A stretch of 12,019 nucleotides of DNA from CAZCFB01 sp964511535 (GCA_964511535.1 CAZEFW010000211.1:1-12019); one strand, 5' to 3'. Counted from the first letter of the stretch, positions 1-6,261 are shown. Notes: generated by a model from the letters alone, not told the origin. Numbers and translations: made by a program.

Positions 1-163
1 CGATCCTCACCCTCGCCTTTGTGTCGTACGTCCTTCGGCCTGCCAGCCGGCGACTTGTGATAGATAGAAGTGGAGCCGGTGTTGCGGGGTCGAGGAAAGC
101 GATCCGTCGGGATGAGGGCGGGCAGGTGGCGACTCCGTAGCAGCCGCAAGACATGGGAGTCCG
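1..163. other. Left edge, no supported gene
   Basis: The stretch upstream of the HxlR-type regulator holds no gene I can defend. One forward frame is open from the window edge to a TAG at 138-140 and begins with a hydrophobic run, so it could be the tail of a membrane protein. One reverse frame is also open from an ATG at 154 to the edge. Neither has a recognisable motif, and GC-rich DNA gives such open frames by chance. The regulator's promoter presumably lies here, but I see no convincing -35/-10 pair. Confidence 0.3.
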
Positions 164-799
164 ATGTCCAACCGCCGCTACCGCTTGCTCTGCCCCATAT
201 CGCGGGCGCTCGACTACATCGGAGATCGCTGGACTCTCTTGATCCTCCGGGATCTCCATGCCGGTCCGGTACGCCACCGGGATCTGGCGGACGGGTTGAC
301 AGGGATCTCGTCAAACCTCCTGGCCACCCGACTCAAGGAGTTGGTGGCAGATGGGCTGATTCAGAAGACGAAGGGCGAGCACGGCGTCCCGCTCTATGCG
401 CTCACCGAGCTCGGCGAGGCCACCGGCCCCCTGCTATTCGAGCTGTCGAGGCTCGGAGTGAAGTTCCCGGCCGAGCCAGAGCCCCGGCCCCCAGGTAACC
501 TGCGGCTCGCGGTCGTTACGCTCAAGGAGGCCCTCTCGCGGGTGCCGGACGACGCCGGATTTCACGTCGAACTGCGTATCGACGGGACGCCTCTGGACAT
601 TCAGACCGACGGAGGTCATGTCCGCGTCCGGTACGGGGCGGCCAAGGAACCTCAGGCCGTCGTAGAGGTGCCGTATGAGCCGATGATCGCTCACGCAGAC
701 GGGCGAATCACGTCCGATGAGTTTGCGCATCATCTCGTGATTGACGGGGACCTGGACATGGCCGCTCGTTTTCTTCGGCGTCTCGCGCGCGCCATGTGA
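164..799 (+). CDS. HxlR-family transcriptional regulator with C-terminal SCP2-like domain
   Basis: A 211-residue predicted DNA-binding regulator. Residues about 1-100 form an HxlR-type winged helix: a near N-terminal CPISRALDYIGDRWTLLILR stretch carries the family Cys and the GDRWTLLILRDL helix. It is followed by the recognition region around GISSNLLATRLKELVADGLI and the wing with YALTELG. Residues about 108-211 look like a sterol carrier protein 2 type domain (DGTPLDI, then a DGDLDMAARFLRRL end), which some HxlR proteins carry and which could bind a hydrophobic ligand. The ATG at 164 is preceded by GGGAG at 155-159, four bases away. No partner gene is in the window on its left, so the regulon cannot be guessed. 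The neighbouring YchF-like gene converges on it. The HxlR call is solid; the SCP2-like call is inferred from pattern. Confidence 0.85.
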   Translation: MSNRRYRLLCPISRALDYIGDRWTLLILRDLHAGPVRHRDLADGLTGISSNLLATRLKELVADGLIQKTKGEHGVPLYALTELGEATGPLLFELSRLGVKFPAEPEPRPPGNLRLAVVTLKEALSRVPDDAGFHVELRIDGTPLDIQTDGGHVRVRYGAAKEPQAVVEVPYEPMIAHADGRITSDEFAHHLVIDGDLDMAARFLRRLARAM

Positions 800-847
800 A
801 GCCAGGCGAGCTCGACGGGATTCAGGACGCCGACTTCGCCGCGAGCA

Positions 848-861
848 CCCGAAGAGTCGGG
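848..861. terminator. Possible bidirectional hairpin between convergent genes
   Basis: CCCGA at 848-852 and TCGGG at 857-861 form a perfect five-base-pair stem with an AGAG loop. It lies in the 77-bp gap between the ends of the HxlR-type gene and the convergent YchF-like gene. It has no T-tract on either strand, so it would be at best a weak or factor-assisted terminator. Confidence 0.25.
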
Positions 862-876
862 CTTCCGCGCGCTGCC

Positions 877-1905
877 CTACACGTTGAACCTCACGTTGAT
901 CACGTCGCCGTCCTGCACGATGTACTCTTTGCCCTCCATACGCAGCTTGCCGGCGGCCTTCACGGCGGCCTCGGTTTTGTGCTCCATCAGGTCGTCGTAG
1001 GTGAAGAGCTCAGCGCGGATGAAGCCCTTCTCCAGGTCGGAGTGGATGGTGCGCGCGGCGCGGCGGGCGTGGGCGCCGCGGGACAGGGGCCAGGCGCGGA
1101 CCTCGTCAGCGCCAACGGTGAAGAAGCAGATCTGATCCAGCAGCGCCAGGCAGCTCATGACGAAGCGGTCCGCCGCCGGGCTGCTCAGGCCGTACGCCTC
1201 GAGGAAGTCGGCGCGGCTCTCGTCGTCCAGGCCGGCCAGCTCCACCTCCAGCGGCACGCTGAGCCAGAGCAGGGCGAGGCCGGCGTCGTCGGCCGCGGCG
1301 GTCACGGCCTCGGGCGCCCCGTCGGCCACGGCGTCCTCGGTCACGTTGGCCACCACCACCACCGGACGCTGGCTCAGCAGGCCCAGCTCGGTGAGCAGGC
1401 CGCGCTCCTCCTCGCTCCAGTCCGCCAGCCGCAGGGGCTGCTCGCCGGCCAGCTGGGCGTCGGCGCGCTCCAGCAGCGCCTCCTCTCCGGGCCGTGCCGA
1501 GCGCGCCTTTTTGATGTTGGCGATGCGCTTCTCCACCCGCTCCATGTCAGCCAGCACCATCTCGGTGGTCAGCTCCAGCAGCTCGGCCAGCACCTTCTCC
1601 GCGGGATCCTCGCCGCCGAAGGCGCCCACAACATGCGCGTAGGCGGACAGGTCGCGCATCTCCCGCAGCGTCGTGGCGTCCAGGGACGCGGCGGTGGTGT
1701 TGGGGGGCAGCGCCAGGTTCACCTCGGCGTACACCGTGGAGCGCGGCTTGTAGATCTCCACCAGGCGGTCCACCCGCTGGTCGGCCACGCGGGCCACCCC
1801 GAGGCGGGTCTTGGCCGCCGCGCCAGGGCCGAGCTGTTGCCCGGTCAGGGCGGAAAAGAGCGATGAGCGACCGCTACCCACGCGACCCACGATGCCGACC
1901 TTCAT
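877..1905 (-). CDS. Divergent YchF/OLA1-like protein with degenerate nucleotide-binding motifs
   Basis: A 342-residue protein, slightly shorter than canonical YchF (about 363). YchF/OLA1 proteins are ribosome-associated P-loop NTPases that favour ATP and carry a helical insert and a C-terminal TGS-like (DUF933) domain. The C-terminal quarter is well conserved: FFTVGADEVRAW, IHSDLEKGFIRAE and the final EGKEYIVQDGDVINVRFNV. The YchF-type G4 motif NxxE is present as NVTE (residues 187-190). The P-loop reads GRVGSGRSS (residues 7-15), with Arg13 where Lys is expected. The G3 DxxG region, normally DIAGLV, is replaced by NLALPPNTTA (about 63-72). ATG at 1905 follows a good GAGGTG Shine-Dalgarno on the minus strand. 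It is divergent from the J-domain gene. It is probably a specialised paralogue with a true ychF elsewhere, but that cannot be checked here. Confidence 0.85.
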   Translation of the reverse strand: MKVGIVGRVGSGRSSLFSALTGQQLGPGAAAKTRLGVARVADQRVDRLVEIYKPRSTVYAEVNLALPPNTTAASLDATTLREMRDLSAYAHVVGAFGGEDPAEKVLAELLELTTEMVLADMERVEKRIANIKKARSARPGEEALLERADAQLAGEQPLRLADWSEEERGLLTELGLLSQRPVVVVANVTEDAVADGAPEAVTAAADDAGLALLWLSVPLEVELAGLDDESRADFLEAYGLSSPAADRFVMSCLALLDQICFFTVGADEVRAWPLSRGAHARRAARTIHSDLEKGFIRAELFTYDDLMEHKTEAAVKAAGKLRMEGKEYIVQDGDVINVRFNV

Positions 1906-1955
1906 ATGTCACCTCTTCGTCACAACCGGGCGCGTGCGCCGCCCCGGAGGGTGGC

Positions 1956-1961
1956 TATACT
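1956..1961 (+). promoter_or_regulatory. Putative -10 element for the J-domain gene
   Basis: TATACT (1956-1961) lies in the 75-bp gap between the divergent YchF-like and J-domain genes, in a short AT-rich island. It would start transcription near 1968, giving a very short leader before the ATG at 1981. No good -35 is seen 16-18 bases upstream, so support is weak. Confidence 0.3.
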
Positions 1962-1980
1962 TAATTGCACAGGCCAGATC

Positions 1981-2340
1981 ATGCAAGACCCTCACGAGAT
2001 ACTCGGCGTTCCGCATGGGGCATCTGCGCAGGAGACCCGCCGCGCCTTTTTGCAGCAGGCTCGTCGCTGCCACCCCGACGCCACGGGCGATCCTCGCTCT
2101 GCCAACGAATTCAGTCGTCTCACCGAGGCGTACCGCAGCATCAGCCAGGGAGATTGCGGCTGCGCCGACCCGGTGAGCGTGAGCCGGGCTTACGCTCACC
2201 CACGCCCGGCCGATCCGCCGCCGGAGACGAGGGCACGAAGCGGATGGTTTCGGCGGCGCCGGCAGCCGCGGGAGCGCGGCTCGGTTGCCTCCGAGATCGA
2301 GGCGTTGCTCTGGCTGATGTCCCGCCTGTCAGGGCGGTAG
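1981..2340 (+). CDS. Small J-domain (DnaJ-like) protein
   Basis: A 119-residue protein that begins directly with a J-domain. DPHEILGVPHGASAQETRRAF gives helices I-II, HPD is at residues 31-33, and a helix III (FSRLTEAYRSIS) ends at about residue 57. J-domains stimulate the ATPase of Hsp70 chaperones through the HPD loop. The rest has no Gly/Phe region, zinc finger or substrate-binding domain. Instead it has a Pro/Arg-rich linker with a GWFRRRRQPR cluster, then a short C-terminal helix. So this is a minimal J-protein, not DnaJ itself. I chose ATG 1981 over an in-frame ATG at 1906 because the extra 25 residues are unrelated to the fold and would overlap the leader of the divergent gene. No strong ribosome binding site is visible (only AGG at 1971-1973). 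It converges on the roadblock-like gene with a 24-bp gap. Confidence 0.75.
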   Translation: MQDPHEILGVPHGASAQETRRAFLQQARRCHPDATGDPRSANEFSRLTEAYRSISQGDCGCADPVSVSRAYAHPRPADPPPETRARSGWFRRRRQPRERGSVASEIEALLWLMSRLSGR

Positions 2341-2364
2341 GGGTTCTGCCCGGAGGGGAGAGGC

Positions 2365-2748
2365 TTACGCTGCCGCCAGGATGCGTTGCACACCCTCGGC
2401 GGTGTGGCTCAGGGCGTTGCGGAAGTCGTTGCCCTCGCCCTGCGCGGCCAGGTAGAGCGTCGCCTGCTCCATGGAGATCTTCTTGAGCATCACGCCCCGG
2501 CTGGGCCCCTGGACCTGGCAGTAGCCCTCGTCATCGGACAGCTGACCCACGCCCGCCAGCGAGAAGGCCAGCCCCTCGGTGACAGAGTTGTAATGGGACG
2601 AGGACCAGAGGTTGCCCTGGTCATCCGAGAGCACCAGCGCATCCAGGCCAAACTGATCCGAGGCCTGTTTGAGTTGATAGTGCAGCGCCTGGCTGGTGAA
2701 TTTGCTGCGCTCGTTGCGACGGTCCTCGAAACACTCCTGGATGATCAT
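2365..2748 (-). CDS. Small roadblock/LC7-like protein (tentative)
   Basis: A 127-residue soluble protein without signal peptide or membrane segment. The middle part resembles a roadblock/LC7 fold: a first amphipathic helix (SQALHYQLKQASDQFGLDA), a strand-turn-strand (ALVLSDDQGNLWSSS), a second helix (TEGLAFSLAGVG), a strand region (GVMLKKISMEQATLYLAAQ) and a C-terminal helix. Such proteins often act as partners or GAPs of small Ras-like GTPases, as MglB does for MglA. The similarity is by pattern only, and no family name is certain. ATG 2748 is preceded by AGGAG (complement of 2757-2761) with an eight-base spacer. An inverted repeat overlaps its putative promoter at 2788-2819, which suggests regulated expression. 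It stands alone, apart from the mglBA pair about 5.5 kb away. Confidence 0.6.
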   Translation of the reverse strand: MIIQECFEDRRNERSKFTSQALHYQLKQASDQFGLDALVLSDDQGNLWSSSHYNSVTEGLAFSLAGVGQLSDDEGYCQVQGPSRGVMLKKISMEQATLYLAAQGEGNDFRNALSHTAEGVQRILAAA

Positions 2749-2787
2749 GATTCAGGCTCCTGTACGGGGCTGTAAGTTCTTATCCTA

Positions 2788-2819
2788 CATGTACACATAC
2801 TGGAATACATGTGTGCATG
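2788..2819. promoter_or_regulatory. Operator-like inverted repeat over a putative minus-strand promoter
   Basis: CATGTACACAT (2788-2798) and ATGTGTGCATG (2809-2819) are inverted copies matching at 10 of 11 positions, with a 10-bp spacer. Read on the minus strand, TTGCAT (complement of 2817-2822) and TATGTG (complement of 2794-2799) are 17 bp apart. They would form a modest sigma-70 promoter for the roadblock-like gene, with about 40 bases of leader. The arms cover both promoter elements, as a repressor site would. Which protein binds is unknown. Confidence 0.45.
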
Positions 2820-2843
2820 CAAAAAAAATTCATGCCGCCTGCA

Positions 2844-2872
2844 TTGCGTGACCCCGACTTCACCCGCATAAT
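2844..2872 (+). promoter_or_regulatory. Putative sigma-70 promoter for tRNA-Pro and tadA
   Basis: TTGCGT (2844-2849) and CATAAT (2867-2872) are separated by exactly 17 bp. Transcription would begin near 2880, about 22 bases before the tRNA-Pro acceptor stem, which is a normal distance for a tRNA gene. Supported by motif match and position only. Confidence 0.55.
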
Positions 2873-2901
2873 CGCCATCGGTTCAGCAGTGGAACCTTTT
2901 A

Positions 2902-2976
2902 CGGGGCGTAGCGCAGTCTGGTCAGCGCGCCTGCTTTGGGAGCAGGATGTCGGAGGTTCAAATCCTCTCGCCCCGA
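2902..2976 (+). tRNA. tRNA-Pro (anticodon UGG)
   Basis: A full cloverleaf can be drawn. The acceptor stem is CGGGGCG (2902-2908) with CGCCCCG (2969-2975), and the discriminator base is A2976. The anticodon stem is CCTGC (2930-2934) with GCAGG (2942-2946) around loop TTTGGGA, with anticodon TGG at 2937-2939 followed by G at position 37, as in proline tRNAs. The T-arm carries GGTTCAAAT. CCA is not encoded: CTG follows the discriminator. The tadA ATG lies only 12 bases downstream, so the two are probably on one transcript. Confidence 0.97.
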
Positions 2977-2988
2977 CTGGAACAGCTC

Positions 2989-3939
2989 ATGTCCAGAGGG
3001 TCGCAGCACGAGCAGTATATGAAGCTGGCGCTTGAACAGGCCGAGGCCGCGGCCCGCCTGGGCGAGGTGCCCGTGGGGGCGGTCCTCGTGCACGACGGCA
3101 ACGTGGTGGCCCGCGCTCATAACCGTCGAGAGATCGCCCAGGATCCCCTGGCCCACGCCGAGATCCTCTGCCTCAGTCGTGCCGCCAAGGCCATGGAGAC
3201 CTGGCGCCTGACCGGGGCGACCCTGTACGTCACCCTCGAGCCCTGCCCCATGTGCGCCGGCGCGCTGATCAACGCGCGGGTGGACCGGGTGGTCTACGGG
3301 TGCGCGGATCCCAAGGCTGGCGCGGTGCGCACCCTGTACGCCCTGTGCGAGGACCCGCGCCTGAACCATCGCGTGGAGGTGGTCCGGGGCGTGCTGTCCG
3401 AGCAGTGCTCGGCCATCCTGAGCGAGTTCTTCGCCCAGCTGCGCGCCCGTTCGGCCCATGGCAAGGGCAAGAAGCCCCCGGCTCCTGACCGGCCCACCGG
3501 GAAGAACCCGGCCATCTTCACAACAGCGCCGCCTCCCCGGGAGCGGGAGGAGCCGGCGCCGGCGCCGGAGCCCGCCCACGTGTCGTCCCGGCCGCCGGCG
3601 GCGCCCCCGCGCGCGCCCCGGGCGCCGGTGGCTCCCCGGGCCCCTGCAAGGGCGGCCGCGACCCGGCCGCAGGAGCCGCGCCTCATTCCGGTGGAAGAGG
3701 TGACGCAGGACAAGCTCGAGGTCACCATCGACGAGCCGCCGGGGGAGCGCGGCGGGCCTGACGACAGCTCGGGGGATACCCTGGGCTGGCTGACGGATGA
3801 GCTGCCCGAACCAGGCCAGGAACAGGGAAAAACCATGGGCTGGATTCCCGGGCAGAGGGGTGTTGACCCGTCCAGCACGAGGGACTATCCTCCGTCGGTC
3901 AACGACGAGGGGGAGTCAAGGAGGCCGGACAAAAAATAG
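2989..3939 (+). CDS. tadA: tRNA-specific adenosine deaminase TadA with long disordered C-terminal tail
   Basis: TadA deaminates adenosine 34 of tRNA-Arg(ACG) to inosine so that one tRNA reads several Arg codons. Residues about 8-154 are the complete catalytic domain. HAE (56-58) supplies a zinc-binding His and the proton-shuttling Glu, and PCPMC (85-89) supplies zinc ligands Cys86 and Cys89. VYGCADPKAGA and the SEFFAQLRAR helix are also present. Usual TadA length is about 150-170; this one has 316 residues because of a roughly 160-residue Pro/Ala/Arg-rich, acidic-ended extension with the related motifs TLGWL and TMGWI. ATG 2989 lies 12 bases after tRNA-Pro and gives a normal TadA N-terminus. 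An upstream in-frame ATG at 2947 lies inside the tRNA, and one at 3019 would cut helix 1. No good ribosome binding site is seen. tRNA-Ser follows 16 bases after the stop. Confidence 0.95.
   Translation: MSRGSQHEQYMKLALEQAEAAARLGEVPVGAVLVHDGNVVARAHNRREIAQDPLAHAEILCLSRAAKAMETWRLTGATLYVTLEPCPMCAGALINARVDRVVYGCADPKAGAVRTLYALCEDPRLNHRVEVVRGVLSEQCSAILSEFFAQLRARSAHGKGKKPPAPDRPTGKNPAIFTTAPPPREREEPAPAPEPAHVSSRPPAAPPRAPRAPVAPRAPARAAATRPQEPRLIPVEEVTQDKLEVTIDEPPGERGGPDDSSGDTLGWLTDELPEPGQEQGKTMGWIPGQRGVDPSSTRDYPPSVNDEGESRRPDKK
3863..3891 (+). promoter_or_regulatory. Putative sigma-70 promoter inside the end of tadA, driving the tRNA-Ser genes
   Basis: TTGACC (3863-3868) and TATCCT (3886-3891) are 17 bp apart and lie within the last 26 codons of tadA. 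Transcription would start near 3898, about 58 bases before tRNA-Ser(CGA). The -35 matches consensus at five of six positions. It could serve both tRNA-Ser genes and perhaps the SRP RNA. Confidence 0.5.
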
Positions 3940-3955
3940 CAGAGCAGCGCTTTTG

Positions 3956-4043
3956 GGAGAGATGGCCGAGTTGGTCGAAGGCGCCTGATTCGAAATCAGG
4001 TGTACGGCTTGCCGTACCGGGGGTTCGAATCCCTCTCTCTCCG
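3956..4043 (+). tRNA. tRNA-Ser (anticodon CGA)
   Basis: An 88-base class II tRNA. The acceptor stem is GGAGAGA (3956-3962) with TCTCTCC (4036-4042), and the discriminator is G4043, as required for serine tRNAs. The anticodon stem CCTGA/TCAGG surrounds TTCGAAA with anticodon CGA. A long variable arm (a GTACGG/CCGTAC stem) follows, and then a T-arm with GGTTCGAAT. It reads UCG codons. CCA is not encoded (CGA follows). A second serine tRNA begins 28 bases later, so the two are likely cotranscribed. Confidence 0.97.
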
Positions 4044-4071
4044 CGAAGTTGGTTGTTCGGTCCATGGACCT

Positions 4072-4156
<85 letters not shown>

Positions 4157-4249
4157 CGAAGGACCGTCAGGTCGGGTTCCCGGCCGCGGTTCGGATCGAA
4201 CAATCGGCCAATTGCATGGTACGCTCCGGCGTGCAGCAAGCGGTCATTA

Positions 4250-4341
4250 TGGCTCCGGGTGACGGGAATCCCATGAACCCCGCCAGGCCCGGAAGGGAGC
4301 AACGGTAGTGGGACGATCGGGTACCCGGAGCCACTTTTTTT
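4250..4341 (+). ncRNA. ffs: Small bacterial signal recognition particle RNA (4.5S type)
   Basis: This is the RNA scaffold of the SRP, which binds Ffh and targets nascent membrane proteins to FtsY and the translocon. The diagnostic apical domain is present at 4282-4305: GCCAGGCCCGGAAGGGAGCA, with the GGAA tetraloop and the asymmetric internal loop bound by the Ffh M domain. The ends pair perfectly as TGGCTCCGGGT (4250-4260) with ACCCGGAGCCA (4323-4333). They are followed by C and a run of seven T, so the closing stem doubles as part of an intrinsic terminator. At about 85 bases it is the short form without an Alu domain. It lies between tRNA-Ser and dnaX. The exact 5' end is uncertain by a few bases, and I found no convincing promoter of its own. 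Confidence 0.95.
4323..4341 (+). terminator. T-tract terminator after the SRP RNA
   Basis: The 3' half of the SRP RNA closing stem (4323-4333) is followed by C and seven T at 4335-4341. With the 5' half at 4250-4260 this is a GC-rich stem and U-tract, as at an intrinsic terminator, separating the RNA gene from dnaX. Confidence 0.6.
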
Positions 4342-4367
4342 CTTCCTCCAAGTTGAACGTCAAGTAA

Positions 4368-4386
4368 CCCCTCTCTCCTCAGGGGA
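4368..4386 (+). promoter_or_regulatory. dnaX ribosome binding site within a small inverted repeat
   Basis: The Shine-Dalgarno AGGGGA (4381-4386) sits six bases before ATG 4393. The same AGGGG can pair with CCCCT at 4368-4372 across an eight-base loop, giving a five-base-pair GC-rich hairpin that would hide the binding site. The pairing is seen in sequence; a regulatory role is only a suggestion. Confidence 0.35.
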
Positions 4387-4392
4387 CAGCGC

Positions 4393-6261
4393 ATGAGTCC
4401 GAAGAAGCCCACATCCCCTCCGGAGAAGCCGGAGGGGGGCGAGCAGCAGCCCGAGGACGGCTATGTGGTCCTCGCCCGCCGCTTCCGCCCGTCGCAGTTT
4501 GACGAGGTGATCGGCCAGCAGGCCGTGACCCGCACCCTGCGCAACGCCATCGCTGACAACCGGGTCCACCACGCCTACCTGTTCACCGGTTCGCGCGGGG
4601 TGGGCAAGACCACCGTGGCGCGCATCATGGCCAAGGCGCTCAATTGCGAGCAGGGCACCACCTCCGATCCGTGCGACACCTGCGACTCGTGCGTGGACAT
4701 CCGCGAGGGCCGGTCGGTGGACGTCTACGAGATCGACGGGGCGAGCCACACCGGCGTGGACGACGTGCGCGAGCTGCGCGAGAGCGTGCGCTACATGCCC
4801 GCGCGCAGCCGGCACAAGATCTACATCATCGACGAAGTGCACATGCTCTCCACCAGCGCCTTCAACGCGCTGCTCAAGACCCTGGAGGAGCCGCCACCGC
4901 ACGTGGTGTTCATCTTCGCCACCACCGAGCCGCACAAGATCCCGGCCACCATCCTGTCGCGTTGCCAGCGGTTCGGCTTCAGGCGGGTGTCGCCCGGCGA
5001 CCTGGTGGCTCACCTGTCGAACATCTGCGACCACGAGGGCATCGCCGTTGCGCCCGAGGGGCTGGCGCTGCTGGCGCGGGCCTCCGAGGGATCCGTTCGC
5101 GACAGCCTGAGCCTGCTGGACCAGGTGTTCGCCTACTGTCCCGGCGATGAGACCATCCAAAGCGCCCTGGTCTCGGAGGTGCTCGGCGTGGCGGATCGGC
5201 GGGTGCTGTTCGACCTGTCCGCGGCGCTGCTGGCGCGGGACGCCACCGTGGCCCTGCAGCAGGTGGCGCGGCTGTTCGACGGGGGGATCGACCTGTCGCA
5301 GTTTGCCCAGGCGTTTTTGGGGCACCTGCGGGACCTGACCGTGGCGCGCACGTGCAAGGACCCGGCGGAGCTGGTGGACGCCACCGAGGCCGAACTCAAG
5401 GACCTGGCGGCGCAGGCCAAGGGCGAGGGGGGAGAGCTGCTGCCCCAGCACTTCGATCGCTTCGCCCGCGCGGCCGAGGAGGTCGCCCGGTCGGCGTTCC
5501 CGCGGCTGATCCTCGAGATGGTGATCATCGAGATGGTGCACGCCGAGCCGCTGCTGCCCCTGGGGGATCTGCTGGATCGGCTGCAGCAGCTTGAGGCCCG
5601 CCTGGGGCCTGGCGGCCCGTCGCCGGCGGGGCCCTCCGCGGGAGACAAGGGGCCGGGCCGCGGAGGCAGAGGCAGGCCTGTGCCCACGGGCGGTGGCAGC
5701 GGCGGCGGTCCCTCGGGAGGCCCGCGCGCCGAGGCGCCAGCGCCCGCAACCGCGCGTCAAGGTGCGGCCGTGGCCGAGGCCGCCGCGCCGGCGCCCCGGC
5801 CCGTGGCGGATCCGTTGCAGCTGCCGGAGCCGGGCCAGGAGATGGCCCGCTGGCAGGAGCTGCTCAAGCGGGTCGAGGCCGTCGAGCCGGTGGCGTCCGC
5901 GCCGTTCTTCTCCGGCAAGCTGCTGGCCTTCAAGGGGCGCACGGTGAAGCTGGGTTATGCCAACGGCTCGTTCGAGATGGGCCAGGCGAAGATGCCCGAG
6001 CGCCTGGGACCGTTCCAGGCGGAGTGCGCCCGTCAGACAGCGGGGCCCATGCGGGTTGAGGTGCGCGAAATGGCCCCGGGGGAGAAGCCCCTGGCCGAGG
6101 GGGGCCCTGGCCGATCGGCGCTGGAGCAGCAGGAGATCCAGCGTCGGGATCGCCAGCTCCAGCTGCGCAACGAGGCACGGGAGCATGAGCTGACCCAGCG
6201 CATCATCGAGGTCTTCGACGCACAAATCGTCAAGATCACAACAGACGCGGACAAGAAATGA
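4393..6261 (+). CDS. dnaX: DNA polymerase III clamp loader subunit (gamma/tau)
   Basis: DnaX is the ATPase motor of the clamp loader, which places the beta sliding clamp on primed DNA. The 622 residues contain an AAA+ module with Walker A GSRGVGKT (66-73) and a zinc-binding set Cys85, Cys94, Cys97, Cys100. They also contain Walker B DEVH (147-150) and sensor 1 / SRC (189-191) with the ATTEPHKIPATIL stretch. After the collar region comes a Gly/Pro/Ala-rich linker at about 402-475, then a tail with a tau-like domain and a charged helix. I see no A-rich slippery site of the E. coli type, so a gamma form made by frameshifting is not indicated. There is an unusual N-terminal Pro/Lys/Glu-rich extension of about 22 residues before YVVLARRFRP. 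ATG 4393 has AGGGGA six bases upstream. The stop overlaps the next start as ATGA, so translation is probably coupled. Confidence 0.97.
   Translation: MSPKKPTSPPEKPEGGEQQPEDGYVVLARRFRPSQFDEVIGQQAVTRTLRNAIADNRVHHAYLFTGSRGVGKTTVARIMAKALNCEQGTTSDPCDTCDSCVDIREGRSVDVYEIDGASHTGVDDVRELRESVRYMPARSRHKIYIIDEVHMLSTSAFNALLKTLEEPPPHVVFIFATTEPHKIPATILSRCQRFGFRRVSPGDLVAHLSNICDHEGIAVAPEGLALLARASEGSVRDSLSLLDQVFAYCPGDETIQSALVSEVLGVADRRVLFDLSAALLARDATVALQQVARLFDGGIDLSQFAQAFLGHLRDLTVARTCKDPAELVDATEAELKDLAAQAKGEGGELLPQHFDRFARAAEEVARSAFPRLILEMVIIEMVHAEPLLPLGDLLDRLQQLEARLGPGGPSPAGPSAGDKGPGRGGRGRPVPTGGGSGGGPSGGPRAEAPAPATARQGAAVAEAAAPAPRPVADPLQLPEPGQEMARWQELLKRVEAVEPVASAPFFSGKLLAFKGRTVKLGYANGSFEMGQAKMPERLGPFQAECARQTAGPMRVEVREMAPGEKPLAEGGPGRSALEQQEIQRRDRQLQLRNEAREHELTQRIIEVFDAQIVKITTDADKK

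Noticed and set aside
796..1866. A 356-codon plus-strand open frame over the YchF-like gene
   Set aside because: Antisense shadow; the minus strand has the recognised DUF933 protein and a good ribosome binding site.
1906..1980. Upstream extension of the J-domain protein
   Set aside because: The added residues are Arg/Pro-rich and unrelated to a J-domain. The region holds the leader of the divergent gene and a -10-like element.
2811..3035. Short plus-strand open frame running through tRNA-Pro
   Set aside because: It overlaps the tRNA and its promoter and has no protein-like features.
4170..4185. Terminator between tRNA-Ser(GGA) and the SRP RNA
   Set aside because: A six-base-pair stem with one G-T pair and a GTTC loop exists, but without a T-tract and in a region where readthrough into the SRP RNA is plausible.
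4360..6225. A 621-codon minus-strand open frame over dnaX
   Set aside because: It mirrors dnaX, has no domain, and is rich in Arg/Gln/Leu/His as expected for antisense of GC-rich coding DNA.
4393..6261. Programmed frameshift in dnaX producing a short gamma form
   Set aside because: No A-rich slippery heptamer or following strong hairpin of the E. coli kind was seen; T5G4 near 5314 does not fit the usual slip pattern.
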